DNA from: Ophioceras dolichostomum
Lineage: Eukaryota; Ascomycota; Sordariomycetes; Magnaporthales; Ophioceraceae
NCBI GenBank assembly: GCA_003049485.1
Contig: PYST01000201.1
Location: 1 to 64,000, forward strand
DNA: 64,000 bases
Direction of reading: 5' to 3'
Translations under genes and position numbers: made by a program
Notes under the pieces: generated by a model
Told to the model about the DNA's origin: nothing
The model's input: only the letters and a program-made list of their open reading frames with translations
Database searches by the model: none
Shown: piece by piece, positions 36,707 to 49,249 of the stretch
How the letters are laid out: every line of letters begins with the position of its first letter
Numbering within the stretch: position 1 is the stretch's first letter

Positions 36707-38561
36707 TCAGCGCTGGACCGAAATCTCCGTCGTGCGAATGATCCCGCCGCTCTTCAGCTCCGTCCCCTGCAGAATCATGTCCTCGCTCCCCGAATCGCCC
36801 CCCTTGTTGTGCGACGTCGTGTAGCTGTACACGCCGGGCGACGAGCTCTTCTTCTCGATCTGGAACGTGGTGCCCTCGCCCTTCCCGCCGCCGTACGGCC
36901 TGTCGTTGAGCTCCATGTCGTTGTGGCCGTCCCTGTCGAGCGGGTCGACGCCGGACCGGTGGCCGGTGTGGCGCGCGGCGACGGAGTCCTGGTTGATGTA
37001 GCCCGTGTGCCGGCGGTTCGAGCGGCCGTACGCGCCGCCCTGTCCGGAGATGCCGCCGCCGTAGTACTTGGAGGGGCCGGAGGTGCCGACGGTGGAGGTG
37101 AGCTTGAGGGCGCGGCCTACGAGGGGCTTGAGGGTTGGGATGCAGCCTGCTATTATCGAGGTGCAGCATTGGACGCTGTTTGTTTGGGGAGATGGGGGTT
37201 AGTTTGTGTGAGTTTTAGGCGGTGTGGAAAGGGGGTGGTAAAGGGGCACTGGGCTAGAGCAGGAATAGGGGCTGGGCTGGGTTATGTTGTGTCGGACTCC
37301 CCCAGGCTGGGATCAGCGGTGATTACTAGGTAGGCCACTTACAAGCTCCAGAACTGGACTCCATACATGAAGTTCGTGTCCAGGTTGCCGCCGTGTTGGA
37401 TTTGATAGTAGGCTTTCATGACGCCCATGGCGACGCAGCTGTTCGAAACGTGTCAGTTACCACATCGGTAAGGATTGGGTGAGAAGGGGGGCCAAAGGGA
37501 GGCGCCATCTGGGGTCTTACATCCAACCGAGGCTCATGATGCCGATCAGGTACAGCCTCAGCTTCTTCTTCATTTGCAGCATCCAGATGATGGGGATGGG
37601 CAGCGTGGCGAAGGCGACATCGGTGAACATGTTGTTTGCTGTTTGAGGGGGTAAGTTAGTCATGGAGCTCGATCAGCCAACTAGTAGAACGGGGTAGGCT
37701 GTTTGGTTGGTGGGTTTAGGGAGACGAACCTGTGTGGAAGAGGGCGAAGCCGATGAACATCTTAATGCTGTAGCACTTCGCACCGCCCGACTTGTCCCAC
37801 CAGCCGGACGGGGGATCACAGTAGAAGATGATGGTGCCCCAGCCGAAGATGGTGGTGCACACAACGAAGGCTGTTTTTGTGTTGGTCGGTCTTTGTTAGC
37901 AAATCGATGCATCTTCTCCCTCGCGGTTGGTGATATTCCCTTCTGTGCTGTCTTTCGATAGAGTGGATGGGTAGGATAGGTAGGCTAGGCAGGAAGTAAC
38001 TGACTGATGAAGCCCCTGATGGTCCATGTGTACCACTTCGCACGGCTCAACTTCAGCAGCGACAGGCCAAGCGAGACTTTCATGAGACACAGGCCACCGG
38101 AGTTGCAGATCAGACTCTTGAAGAAGCCCATCTTGCTCAGCTCGATCCTCTGCCAGGCGCTGATGTTTTCGTAGTGCTTCCCCATGCCGTACCTCGTCGA
38201 CAGGCCGTACATGATTATTCCTGCCGTTTGGGTGCCCTATAATACTCGTTTTGGGTTCAGTTCCGCTCGTGTCATGTGCTTTCTGGTAGTGTTGATGGGA
38301 GAAAAAAGGCGATCGAGAGAGGAATAAGTCGGAGCGTCAGGGTATCAGAAGAGGAATCCATACGATTGTCAAAGACATGAAGAAGTCATCCCAGCCAGCC
38401 TTCTTGATGATCATCAACCGCGTGTACAGCCGCAGGCCGATGAAGATCATGGCCAGGCTGTACACCATGGCGGCAACGCCCATGATCCATTCTGTGTTGC
38501 TTTCCTTTGCCCTCGCAGCGAGCTGCTCATCCGTGAACTGTGCAGAGTAGTTGGCAGCCAT
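36707..38561 (-). CDS. PTH11-type seven-transmembrane protein (fungal rhodopsin-like domain)
   Basis: Six exons: 38364-38561, 38005-38236, 37730-37870, 37521-37638, 37343-37438 and 36707-37175, giving 417 residues. All junctions are GT-AG and keep the frame. About seven hydrophobic segments are seen, with family features: GWDDFFM after helix two, GMGKHYENIS in the first extracellular region, FVVCTTIFGWGTIIFYCDPP, DVAFATLPIPIIWMLQM, and VQCCTSIIAGCIPTLKPL in the last helix. The 120-residue cytoplasmic tail is Gly/Ser/Tyr-rich and ends KSGGIIRTTEISVQR, a usual tail pattern. PTH11-related proteins are plasma-membrane GPCR-like sensors of surface or metabolite cues; no CFEM domain is present. Confidence 0.9.
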
Positions 38562-39798
38562 GGCGACGACGTCGTCTTTCGTGCGTCCTCGACGCACGCC
38601 GGTGTTCTCTGGTGGGTACGGTGAACGGTAGGGACAGGACAGTGATGGGACGATTGTTGTTGTAGATCGTATACCCAAAAAAGGAAGGGCAGGGGAAAGG
38701 GCGAAAAAGAAGCAAGTGAAAGAGGGATCGACACTCCTCTTCTTCTTTTCCGGTGAAGAAAAGAAGAATAAAAGGATCTGGACGGTGTGGAGGGAGAGAA
38801 GGGGAATATCTGCACGCAATTCTCACGGCTCCAGTGTTCCCCAGTTGATCCCGTTGTCCCAGTGGTTCCTGCCCTTGTTCTTTTGTGTCGATCTCTGCGT
38901 GAGTGGAACGTGGCAGAGCTTGGGAACACTATGTCGACACAAAGGCCACACAGCTGGACGGGAAAGGACCCAGCGAGTGGGCGGGGGATCCACGGTGATT
39001 TTCAAGTGAATCTTGGGTTGGGATGCGGGCCCCCTCTCGCATGCCAACTTTGCATACCAGCTTGTGTTTCTCGGGGGAGGAGAAGGGACGCCGACCCAGA
39101 AATTTCCCTCAGTGGTGGCGACGCCCCTCCCTCCTCACTGATCCTTGATCCTCCTTCACACCTTGCAGGTGTCGACGTGCAGGGGGCCGACGGGAAGGAG
39201 ACAGGGCATTGATGGGACTCACAAGGCAGCACTGGCAGGCAGGGACTCTGCTCTCATTTGTCAAGCATTCTTGTGTCTAACAGTAAGGAATCGTATAATG
39301 TTTTGCTCCACCCTCTCCTCCTCCACTCGGTCTGGTGCAATACTACTAGTAGCCGCACCAGTGTCCTGACCCCGCCCGAATGCAGTGAGTGCCTGGGCCT
39401 GGCTGCAAGGACGGGGCAGGAGGGCAGGCGAGCAGGTTTGGAGCAGGTTTGGCAGTGAACTGAGACTGGGGAGGGCGAGTGAGAGCTCGGCCCCTTATCG
39501 CCTCCTTGCTGGAACCAGTTGAGTATCAACATCGTCCGTCGGGGGCTGGCTGGCTGGGTGGTCTCGGCTCCTAGACTAGCGGGCACTCTTCCGCAGGTGC
39601 CAAGGCCAAGAACGACAAGAAAGGAGACAATATTCCGTCGTACCTGCCTACTATGTACGTTGACATTGTTCGCTGCAGGGCACCATGCAGCCGGTGCCCG
39701 AAAGCAGGAACGAAATTGTCTTCCGGGTGTGAAGCCCCGGGTTCCCCAGAGAACGGGGTTGGTTGACACCTGTCCGCCGCATAAGCTCGTAGGTGTGG
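38562..39798. other. Intergenic, upstream of PTH11-like gene
   Basis: Promoter side of the leftward PTH11-like gene. Short ORFs only; nothing else recognised. Confidence 0.4.
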
Positions 39799-39849
39799 CC
39801 CCCCCCCCCCCCCNNNNNNNNNNNNNNNNNNNNNNNNNCCCCCCCCCCC
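39799..39849. other. Assembly gap inside a poly-C tract
   Basis: Fifteen C (39799-39813), 25 N (39814-39838), then eleven C (39839-39849). The true homopolymer length is unknown; frames drawn across it are meaningless. Confidence 0.98.
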
Positions 39850-42006
39850 TTCACAAAAATTTCTTCCGCCTCCTCGGCACACAAGGAACGTTGGATGGAT
39901 GGATACGGAGTATTAATTACACGCTAGGACATCTGCAAGCCAATGTTGCAGCGTGGGAGGCTTCGGGTAGTTCTTGAGCAAAAGAAGAAAGGTGAGAAGA
40001 AAAGAGGGAAGGAAGAAGAAGAAGGAAAAAACCGTCCGTAGAATGGTCCGACCGCCCGTCGGTGTGGAAGGAAGGTTGGTAGGTGGCCCTTGGGGGTGTT
40101 CGCAGTCGCAGTGGTATTTCGACAGCACAGACATTTGTGACGGTTTTGGTGGGTTCGAGTTCGCTTCCCAGTATGCCCTGGTTCGTGCGATCCCAGCACA
40201 TTGAGGAGCCTAGCGCTGGAAAGACTGTGCCGATGTTCGACATGTTCGAATCGCTTGCGCGGGCATCGCCGCCTCCAACGCCCCAATGAGCAAGCGAGAA
40301 AATCATGCGAAGGACATGTTCGTTTCGTCACATCAGCTGTGGACGTTAATTGGAAGCCCGGGCGGTGGCACAAGCACGTGGCTGCAGGTGTCTTCTAATG
40401 CGTACCACAGTATAATGCCATGATCTGCGAAATATTACTTGCGTTTGTTCCTCCCACGGGTTCTCCTGTTCGTCCCATGGTTGGTTGGTGTACTGGAAGG
40501 AAACCTTGGAACTTAACTGGGAAGGATTATTATGCGTTTCTGGCCGAGGCAATCTCGAATACTCTGGGATCGCTGCATGTATGGGTCTTCGTCCCGTGTT
40601 CTCTGCTCCTCCCTCAGCTTCTCTTCCTTGCTTTGTTCCCCTCGCTGGCCGACGCTGGTAACAAAAGGCCCTTGCAAGCTTCGCCACTCATTTGCAGGTT
40701 CCAATGTTGCTTGGCTGTCAGCCAGCAAACAGGAGCAACAAGAGTCATGCCTGCCGGCCGGGGCACAGAGACCGGAGAGGGGCGGACAGCATTCGATTTT
40801 CCCTTCATCATCCTTCCTTCTGAATCTGAACCCCAGCAAGTTGGCGAGTGCGGAGTCGCTGAAAACAGGATGGTTGCTATCTGGATCAAAATCTTTGACA
40901 GATGAGATGGAAACCCCGCTTCAAAAGTCGAGACTCTGGAGGTCAGCCCCGGCTAGTGGGAACCGGGGAGAGGAAATAGTGGGGACAGAATCGAGAAAGG
41001 AAGGCAGAAAAAAAGGGGGGCTTGCAGGCCAAGCCGCTAAGGTCTTGAGAGGCGACAGGGAGTGTGAACCGGTCGGCAAGGGCCAAGCTGGGCAAGCTGC
41101 TTGCGAGGGTTTCCAAGGTTACATATGTCGGTGGAAGTGAAAGCAGGAATCAGGAGATTCATCCCACCCTTTCAGTGGTGGTCTTGTTTGTTGTCGGTCC
41201 GAACGACGGAGGGGAGGAGGGAAAGAGAGGGGAAAAACCGAAAAAAAAATACTAGTAGCGGGATCTAGACGGTCCCTTCATCTGTAAGGCAAACATAAGC
41301 CCAAACAGCACGATGCTGAATGAAGAATGAAAAATGAGTGGGTGACTGCAAGAAATGAGGGCAAGGGGGACGACATAAACCAACTTCAGAGAGGACACTG
41401 CCGAGGGAGGAGCCATGAGATGTCCCCCGTACAAGAAAGCAAAGCAAGAAGCATTGAGAACGCCACTCTCGCTACAAGTCCATGTCTCCGCTCCGAGATA
41501 CCCGTGGTTCCCCTCCGCCCACACGGGAGCGGCATCGGTGACCGTTGAGAGCCTCACATTTTCACATCAACCTCCGAAGATTACCAAACACGAATTCCTT
41601 TCCTTTTTGGAAGTCCTCCACTCCCATCTCAACAATAAAATACTCGCCATTCCCGACTGAGTGGCTCGGCAGTCCGTGTTGCACAAAATCCTGACTGGAG
41701 CTCATAAGAGCGCCGCCTGACACCAAACCCTTTAGGTTGGTAGTGTTCTCTCATGACTCCATCCGCTCCATCTGTCTTGTAAATGCGACTTCCGAATTCT
41801 ATCAGATATCGACGCGGACGCAATAATGAGCACCCAGATATTGAGACCTCTCCCTGACTCTCCCTGGCTTCTTGTTCTTGGGGGACCGCTCAATGCAGAC
41901 GGGGCGGCGAGGGAGGGGAAACAGTAAGATTTGACAACTGCCCCTGACCCTGCCAGACATCGACGTAGTACCGTCCCCCCGACATTTTTGGCTCGTCCTT
42001 CTGGTC
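39850..42006. other. Intergenic, no gene seen
   Basis: About 2.2 kb without a supported gene on either strand; purine-rich patches (39975-40030, 41215-41255). The right end is the tyrosinase promoter. Confidence 0.4.
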
Positions 42007-42016
42007 GATATATAAT
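42007..42016 (+). promoter_or_regulatory. TATA-like element upstream of tyrosinase
   Basis: GATATATAAT lies about 270 bp before the tyrosinase ATG; C/T-rich sequence at 42120-42160 would then be in the leader. Confidence 0.4.
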
Positions 42017-42281
42017 CCAGTCTTGAACCCTGCTGAACGGGAAGCTTCTCGTCGCCAGCCTTCCAGCCATCTCAATCCTTCATCAAAGGGGCGCAGAAAG
42101 CGGTTCACCGCGTCCACTCATTTTTAATTTTTCCGTCTCCCTCCTCTTCCATCTCAGCAGATTCCCACGTGGCAAGGCCCCTGACTTGAGCACCCCCTTG
42201 TCCCAAGACCACCTCGGGCAAGCACAATATCTGCAGTCAGCAAAGCAAGCCAAGGTCGTTAGCCCGACAAATCCACCCAGT

Positions 42282-43700
42282 ATGCATGTCCCTACTGTTG
42301 CAACGGTCATGCTGGCCTTCTTTGGCTCTAGCCAGCTCGTCGCTGGGGCGGCCGTCGCTCGTCAGGCCGAGGACCTTCTGCTGTCCCTCAACGACCAGGC
42401 CCTCACCGCCCTTGAGGAGGTTGCCGACAACTCCACCGCCGTTGTGAAGTCTCGCAGTGAGTCTCGCGGCTGCAACCTCTTCAACGCCCAAGTGCGCAAG
42501 GATTGGTAAGTGTAGCCGACCGCCAACACCTGAGGGGGGGAGAAGACATCCATCAGTGGCAAGTCAACCTTCTGTTGCTCACCGTCGAATCCTTTCTTCC
42601 TGCAGGTCCTCTCTCTCCAAGCAGGAGCGCAAGAACTACATCAAAGCTGTCAAATGCATCCGGAGTCTTCCGTCGAAGACGGACCCGGCCCTGGTTCCCG
42701 GCGCTCGGACGCGGTACGATGACTTCGTTGCCGTTCACATCAACCAGACCCTCTCCATCCACGGCACGGTAAGACTGCCCGACCCGAGCCAACCGAGCTC
42801 ACTCCCGTCCCCTTCCCTCACACACAGACATCTACCTAACCTACCTTACCTATGTCCCAATATGGCATGTCCACCCGCTAATTCTCTTCACCAATAACAC
42901 AGGGCAACTTCCTCACTTGGCACAGGTACATCACATGGGCCTATGAGAACGCCCTCAGGACCGAGTGTGGCTACACCGGCACCCAGCCGTACTGGAACTG
43001 GTTCAGCTACCAGTCCAACCCCACCAAGTCGCCTGTCTTCGACGGCTCCGACACCAGCATGGGCGGCGACGGCGACTTCCTGCAGCACAACGGCACGCAG
43101 GGCGCCCCCGGCATCGAGCTCCCCTCCGGCAACGGCGGCGGCTGCATGACCAAGGGGCCCTTCGCGGGCGACACCGCCCGCCTCGGCCCCGTCTCCCCGG
43201 GGCAGCGCGGCCTCGCGGCCAACCCGAACGGCCCCCTGGGCTTCTTCCCGCGCTGCCTCAGCCGCGACCTCAATAGCTACGCCCTGACCAAGTTCATGAC
43301 CTACGCCAACCTGTACAACATCACGCTGGGCGCCGCCAGCGGCAGCGTGGCCGCGTTCCAGTCCGAGCTGCAGGGCCGCTTCGGCGACGGCTTCCTGGGC
43401 ATGCACGCCACAGGCCACATGGCCATCGGCGGCGAGGCGACCGACCTGTTCTCGTCCATCAACGACCCTAGCTTCTTCCTGCACCACGCCATGGTCGACC
43501 GCGTGTACTGGCTGTGGCAGGCCCTGCACCTAAACCAGGCCAACACCGTCGGCGGCACCATCACCATCAACAACAACCCGCCCAGCCGCAACGCCCTCGT
43601 CACCGACATCGTCAACCTGGGCATCCTCGCCCCGTCGCGCACCATCAGCGAGCTTCATAACACGCTTGGTGGGTCGCCTTTCTGCTACATTTACGTGTAG
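42282..43700 (+). CDS. Secreted short-form tyrosinase / catechol oxidase
   Basis: Three exons: 42282-42505, 42606-42768 and 42903-43700 (introns 100 and 134 bp, GTAAGT...CAG and GTAAGA...CAG), 394 residues. The Met was chosen because a signal peptide follows (TVATVMLAFFGSSQLVAGAA). CuA ligands are His119, His127 and His136 (HGTGNFLTWHR); CuB ligands are His297, His301 and His324 (HATGH and FFLHHAMVDRVYWLW). The protein ends at GGSPFCYIYV, so it lacks the long C-terminal lid domain of classical intracellular tyrosinases and resembles short secreted fungal enzymes, including those acting on catechols or on peptide tyrosines. Binuclear copper monooxygenase/diphenol oxidase in the secretory pathway or outside the cell; substrate unproven. 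Confidence 0.93.
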
Positions 43701-44403
43701 TAAGGGAATTTGAGTTGGCCGACGGTTTCTGATGTGTTGTTGATAATGGCCAACCTTGTACATAATTCTACGGCATAATGATGATGGAGGAGAGGAAAGG
43801 CGAAGAGAGCAAGATCAGTTTTTGTAAGATGGTTACACATATATCCCTATTGGTCTGTCAAACAATAAGCGAACGGCGTCCGGTTCTTGACGATATGCCG
43901 TCACTGTACATTTTAGCCACACGTTCTTGCAAAATACACCATGTTCTACCTCTACTGCACTAGAAACTGTTAAGAAACCGTCAACATCTACCACGGGATA
44001 ACCTTGCTTTTTCTCTCAGAAGTTGACTTGACTCAGGTCACTGACTCGCTCTCACCACCTTTTCCCCGGATATGAGTGCCCACCCATCGACATCCAAATA
44101 ACCTTATCGAGATCCCTCGAGATTCTGTGGGCACCTCTGTCGTCTCCGTGCCCCGTAACTTACTATGCCATGTGCTGTTGAAATCACCTGAGGTGCAGTG
44201 TGGCAGAAGCTTAGCCTAACTTACACGGGAATGTGCCGCAGAAAAGCGTCGAATTCGAAAATGGGGGCAGGGGGGAGAAAAGAAAAGAAAAGAAGACAGA
44301 ACGAACCGTCAAGGATCAATAGCATCCTCTCGCAACTTCAAACAGGCAGAATCGATGAGAGACCGCACCCATTTGGCCACATACGAAAAGGGGCACCCAA
44401 GCA
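43701..44403. other. Intergenic between tyrosinase and tRNA-Ala
   Basis: 3' flank of tyrosinase and of the leftward tRNA. No gene seen. Confidence 0.4.
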
Positions 44404-44408
44404 AAAAG
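44404..44408 (-). terminator. Pol III terminator of tRNA-Ala
   Basis: Five T on the tRNA sense strand, starting three nucleotides beyond the 3' end of the tRNA. Confidence 0.8.
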
Positions 44409-44410
44409 AT

Positions 44411-44514
44411 GGACAAACGGGGAATCGAACCCCGGACCTCTTCCATGGCTTTCGACGAGAGCAAGCTCTGCGAAAACATGCTAAGGAAGCGTTATACCAC
44501 TAAACCATTCGCCC
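44411..44514 (-). tRNA. tRNA-Ala(AGC) with a 33-nt intron
   Basis: Read on the minus strand: acceptor GGGCGAA paired with TTTGTCC, including the G3-U70 wobble pair that is the alanine identity element. The anticodon arm is CTTCC-TTAGCAT-GGAAG with anticodon AGC, and the T arm CGGGG-TTCGATT-CCCCG. The intron occupies 44446-44478, in the canonical place after position 37. The CCA is not encoded, as expected for a nuclear tRNA. Confidence 0.93.
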
Positions 44515-46565
44515 TTCGTTATTGGTTGAGGAACGGACTGCCAGATTCGTGCTCTTGTTGCATGCGTTGCGATGTCGGACGTCTGGACAGGAGAGGCGGA
44601 TTGTCCCGCACACGGAGCGGAAGGGAGGGAAAAACAAAATGCTCGACATCCAGCTTCCGTGTGCGGGCCGTCCTTCATCAATCAGGGTCTCCATGCCCCT
44701 GATGTGTCCCGTAGTGGGGTAAAATTCGCTGAGTAGCGTAGCGTTGTGCACGGACGAGCAGCAATGGCCAGGAACTGCCAGGAACCATGCAGGAACGTCT
44801 TCGAAGGATGGCACTATGCAAACCGCCTGTCCGCCACCCCCCACAAACCGATTTTCTTCTCCCAGTACCAGAGTCGGCTCCGAGCTTCCCATCCTCGCTC
44901 TTCCGTTCGCACTTTCGTTGCAGTCGTCGCACGTGCTTGGCTGGACAGTAAATTGCGACCTAGCGCGGCGATGAGGCCTGAATCCGGGATGTCGTACCCC
45001 CTAGGCCCCCGCTCCCAGAGAGGCCACCAGAGGCTCTGTGCGCAATCTGTCAGGGGCCAATTCCAGGGTTCATTCAGGGCCTGGAAATAATTTCTGCACT
45101 GCACGCACGGGCTCACACTGCTGTGGTGCTGCGAGCTCTTTCCTTTCTTTGCTGGGATGATACCGTCGTATCAACAGATCTTCGCGAAGAAAGAGAAGAA
45201 AGCGAAAACGACACATCCAGAAATCGAGAACCCTCGGTTCTGTTGGCTGGTCCGTCTGTCCGCATCGTTACCCCCACGATAGCTGATCGCATGTTTGTCG
45301 TTCGTGATTGATGCAATGTTAGCTGGTTTTATCGTCGCCGGCCGGCAGGCAAGGTAGGTTGATCTAGGAGGCATTCGGGGAGCAGGACTCTTTTCGTGAA
45401 GCTTTTTGCGATGGTTCGCCCTCGACTCCGACTCGACCCCGACTCGACTCCGACTCCGACTCCTTTTTCTGCTCGCATTGACCAATGCAACGTGTGCCCG
45501 CAGTGCCCACTCACACACGGGCTCTTTTCAAGTTCGTTGGAGGAGTCTTGGCTAGCAAACTGTCGGGGTCTCTCATCGGCGGCATTCACAACATGTGATT
45601 CTCGGTGACAGTTGAAGCGATCCCGACACCATCGTCTGTTCCTTCTTCCTGCACCATTCCATGTCTGTATCTTAGCAGAGAGAATTCGCACAAAATTTGA
45701 CAGGATAAAGTAATAAAGATACATACCTACCAATAACAGGTTTCTGAACAACCAGCGAAACATCTCGCGAGACATCACGCGCGACAGGAAACGCATGACA
45801 CACGTGGAGTCTTGCCCAGAGATTCCTGGAGGAGTTGAGTTCCAGGCTTGTGGACCGCCCGTTGGAAAAGAAGCGGGCATTCGCGAACTGCGGCTTGACA
45901 ACGCCTCAATGATATCAATGCTTCGGAGATGATGATGATGATGATGATGAGAAAGGATGAGACATGCCTTGCCTCCCTCCCTCCCTCCTTTGCATACTGT
46001 CGGACAAATCACCGTCGATAATCGACGCACACTGGCAGCCGAGGAACACGGCACGAACGACTCGACTCGGCTCGCCTGCGGGATGGGAAGTGCCGTCCGA
46101 GCCACGCGGTCACTGGGGAGAGTGCCTAGTACTACCGAAAAAGGAGGGGAAAACTACCTAATTAAATGCCGGCATCACGAGTGCCGATTGTTGGGTACTG
46201 ACTCTTGGGAGTTCCCGTCGACGTCGACGTCGCGGAGATTTCCATATAATGTGCTCGTGTTAAGAAAACCCACTGGATGTTGGGTACTCTGCTGTCTTGG
46301 ATGGGGTCGAGATTTCTTTCCTTCATGCATCGGCGAGGATAAAAGAGAGTCGTCGACGGCACCATTTCGTAGCGTTCTTGCTGTCTCTTTGGTAGGTGGC
46401 GTCGTCTACGGACAGCATGAGAAGCAGCCAATACGTTATCCTCATCCCTTCTCCGGAGTACCTTGATACCTTACATACGGACCAAGGCTTGACGTCAAGA
46501 CAAACCCTCCCGCCCTTCGACGACGACAACCCACCACCGCCGCCACGAACACCAAACCCATCAAG
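44515..46565. other. Intergenic, no gene seen
   Basis: Two kilobases between the tRNA and the NLP gene. A 258-codon minus-strand frame (45329-46105) contains a (GAT)n-derived His run and has no domain, so it is not called. The right end is the NLP promoter. Confidence 0.4.
45929..45950. repeat. (GAT)7 microsatellite
   Basis: Short GAT trinucleotide run. Unlike the tail of retroelement copy C, no retroelement sequence flanks it. Confidence 0.8.
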
Positions 46566-47309
46566 ATGCGCTCAAGCCACTCCGTATCCAGCCTCATCAG
46601 CAGCCTCGCCCTGCTCACCACAACCACCACCGCCTCCCCCACGCCTCCTCACCTAGACCCTCGCGCCGTGATTGACCACGACGCCGTAGTCGGCTTCCCA
46701 GAAACCGTCCCTTCCGGCACCTTGGGCTCCAACTACCTCCGCTTCAAGCCCGTCCTCAAAGTCGTCAACGGCTGCGTCCCCTTCCCCGCCGTCGACGCCT
46801 CCGGCAACACGTCCGGCGGCCTCTCTCCCACCGGCTCCTCCTCCGGCGGCTGCTCCTCCTCGACAGGGCAAGTATACGTCCGCTCGGGCACCCACAACGG
46901 CCTCGGCGCGTTCATGTACAGCTACTACATGCCGAAGGACTCGCCCTCCTCTGGTCTGGGCCACCGCCACGACTGGGAAAACGGCATCGTCTGGGTCGAC
47001 GACGTCAACTCCGCCTCACCCAACATCGTCGCGCTTTCCGCGAGCGCGCACGGCGGGTACGACACGATCACGAGCGGGTTCGAGCTGGTGGACGGCAGCA
47101 GCAGGCCGAAGTTCAGGTACTTCAGCGTATGGCCCGTCAACCACCAGCTGGGATTCACGGACGTCACGGGAGGGGAGCAGCCGCTGATCGCGTGGGAGGG
47201 CTTGACGCAGGCCGCGAGGGACGCGCTGGAGAACACGGATTTTGGCGATGCGAACGTGCCGTTCAAGGAGGCGAACTTTGCTAGCAACCTGGCGAAGGCC
47301 GCGCCGTAG
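46566..47309 (+). CDS. NLP: necrosis- and ethylene-inducing peptide 1-like protein (NPP1 family)
   Basis: Single exon, 247 residues, with a signal peptide (about 1-24). Family hallmark GHRHDWE at 132-138, followed by NGIVWVDD. Cys70 and Cys96 match the single conserved disulphide of type 1 NLPs. The C-terminal block (FRYFSVWPVNHQLGFT, GGEQPLIAWEGLT, ARDALENTDFGDANVPF) is complete, so the gene looks intact. NLPs are secreted; cytolytic members act on plant glycosphingolipids, while many fungal paralogues are non-cytotoxic. Which applies here cannot be read from sequence. It stands alone, with no co-directional neighbour nearby. Confidence 0.95.
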   Translation: MRSSHSVSSLISSLALLTTTTTASPTPPHLDPRAVIDHDAVVGFPETVPSGTLGSNYLRFKPVLKVVNGCVPFPAVDASGNTSGGLSPTGSSSGGCSSSTGQVYVRSGTHNGLGAFMYSYYMPKDSPSSGLGHRHDWENGIVWVDDVNSASPNIVALSASAHGGYDTITSGFELVDGSSRPKFRYFSVWPVNHQLGFTDVTGGEQPLIAWEGLTQAARDALENTDFGDANVPFKEANFASNLAKAAP

Positions 47310-49249
47310 GTCTAGAGAGGTAGTTGGGGAGAGGCCGGGCCGGATCGGACCGGACTGGGCTGGCCCGGACTGGCCTGGATTGGCCTGCTTGAGGTTTCCT
47401 TGTCTGGTATTCTCTTGCAGCCTCCTTTTGTAATGTGTATATACCTATGATATGATATGATATCCGTCCGTACGGGAAAGAACTTCCGTATCTAATAATG
47501 ATATACTTGTAATAATGCGCTGTAAATTGCTGCGCTTCTTCTCTACGACAAGAGCACTCATTGCGAGCGGTGTAGGTTGTTGCGGGTGCGGACAACGTCG
47601 GAAACGAGCAGGTGTTGAGTGAGGACGTGGGACCGCGTCATGTCCCAGGGCCCTCCCTGCCCTGAAGTCCAGGCCCCTGAATTGCGGGAGCCCTGGCCGA
47701 CTTTGCTCCTTCTTCTCCTAGTATTTCATCACATAATGATATCCACAACCTGTCACCCGAAACAATGAACTCCAACTCCTGTCATCATCGGCGAACGAGC
47801 GATGCCCCGATTTCTCCGTCTTGCTTGCTTGTCGTCCGCCATCAGTGCCTATGATGTAGCGCTGCTGCTCGATTATCACCAGGGGTACTGTGGTATATGG
47901 CTCGTACGTTGCACACCATGTGCTTACTGAGGCGGTTTGAGCTAGTGCCCAGATCGCCTGATTGATCGCGGGGAGAGCAGGTTTTATTCCTTGTTCGTTG
48001 TTATTCGGCTACCTTAGTTGGGTATCCTGCACAATCACTAGCCTCCTTTGCACTGATGAGAGGCGTGGGGATATTTTCGGCTTCGAGCCACCTGGAAATT
48101 TTTTCGTCCGGTCTGGACTTTTTTCCCCTCGCGCACGGCGATGTCACATCGTCTCTGCTCCTTTCATCAGCCATCGCCTGCAAAATTTCGGAAAGGCCTG
48201 TTGACTTTTCCCCCACATTGCCGACCACCCCTCCTGTTCGAGCGTCCTTCCTGATCGATGGAGGGTCCTGCAGCGAAGCTGACAAAGTGTCCAGGTCTTG
48301 GCAGGGCTGGGGTATAATGTAGGGGAAGAGACCCATGGGCTCCAGTGCTACACCGGGGAGGCACAAGATGGATGAATACGGATAAGATGCAACAAGGTGT
48401 ATGGATTGTATGCCTCCGGTCACCGATGCAAATAGGGGACTTCGATTGGGATAGTGCTGCTTCTCTTTTCCCTGGCCGGACACTGACATGTCGGGGGTGA
48501 CAAAGCTGTGATATCTGATGGCTGCTACACACTTCTCGCAATGCGGAAAGAGGAAGAAGAGCCAACTGGCCCTTCGTGGATTTACAGTCAAGCAAATTGA
48601 GGCGACCTCCTCATTCTCCCCTACTCCATACCGACCAAAATGGCGTTGGCTAGCGGTCAGGTTCGGGATATCCCACGAAGTGTTACACGTGGCTAATGAT
48701 TCCGGACCGCAACTTCCTCTCAGCGTGGCGGGCATGGTCGACATGGTGTTAACCGGCGGCATCGGCCGAGCCCACCGGAATCTCGTCGGCCGTCATGCCG
48801 AAGCTGGGGCGGAAGCTGGGGCGGAAGCTGGTCTTAAGACGCCTGCAGCCGTGGTGCAGTCAGTGATACCGACGGCCTGGATGTGCCAGATGTCACACCG
48901 TATATGCAGGCAACTTCCTCTTCCGTTTTCCATAGCAGCCTAGCGGAGAATCTGGGGCGGGATTCGGGAGGAGCCGTTGAGGGAACATCGATCCCTATTT
49001 ACGGGCCATGTTAGATTTCTGGACTTCACATTAAGATCGTCTCCCTCTTTGATGATAGGGGACGTTGCTATGTAGCGTAGCTGGGGGCAAAGAGTTCATT
49101 GTCGTTATCATTACCGGATCTACTTATAGCTTTCAAGGATCGCGAAAACCTCAGGATAGCTCTTTTGCTACTGGCGATCATCTTAGCCGTCGGAAGTTTC
49201 AGCCTAATCCATCGGCGACGTGGACGGTGATCGGCGAGGATCCCCATCG
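47310..49249. other. Intergenic, no gene seen
   Basis: 3' flank of the NLP and of the decayed ferric reductase; only unsupported frames. A 12-bp repeat GAAGCTGGGGCG occurs twice plus a partial copy at 48800-48832. Confidence 0.4.

Noticed and set aside
39519..39977. Frames crossing the N gap
   Set aside because: They translate through unknown bases and a poly-C tract.
45329..46105. 258-codon minus-strand frame with a His run
   Set aside because: The His run comes from a GAT microsatellite; the rest lacks domains and codon structure.
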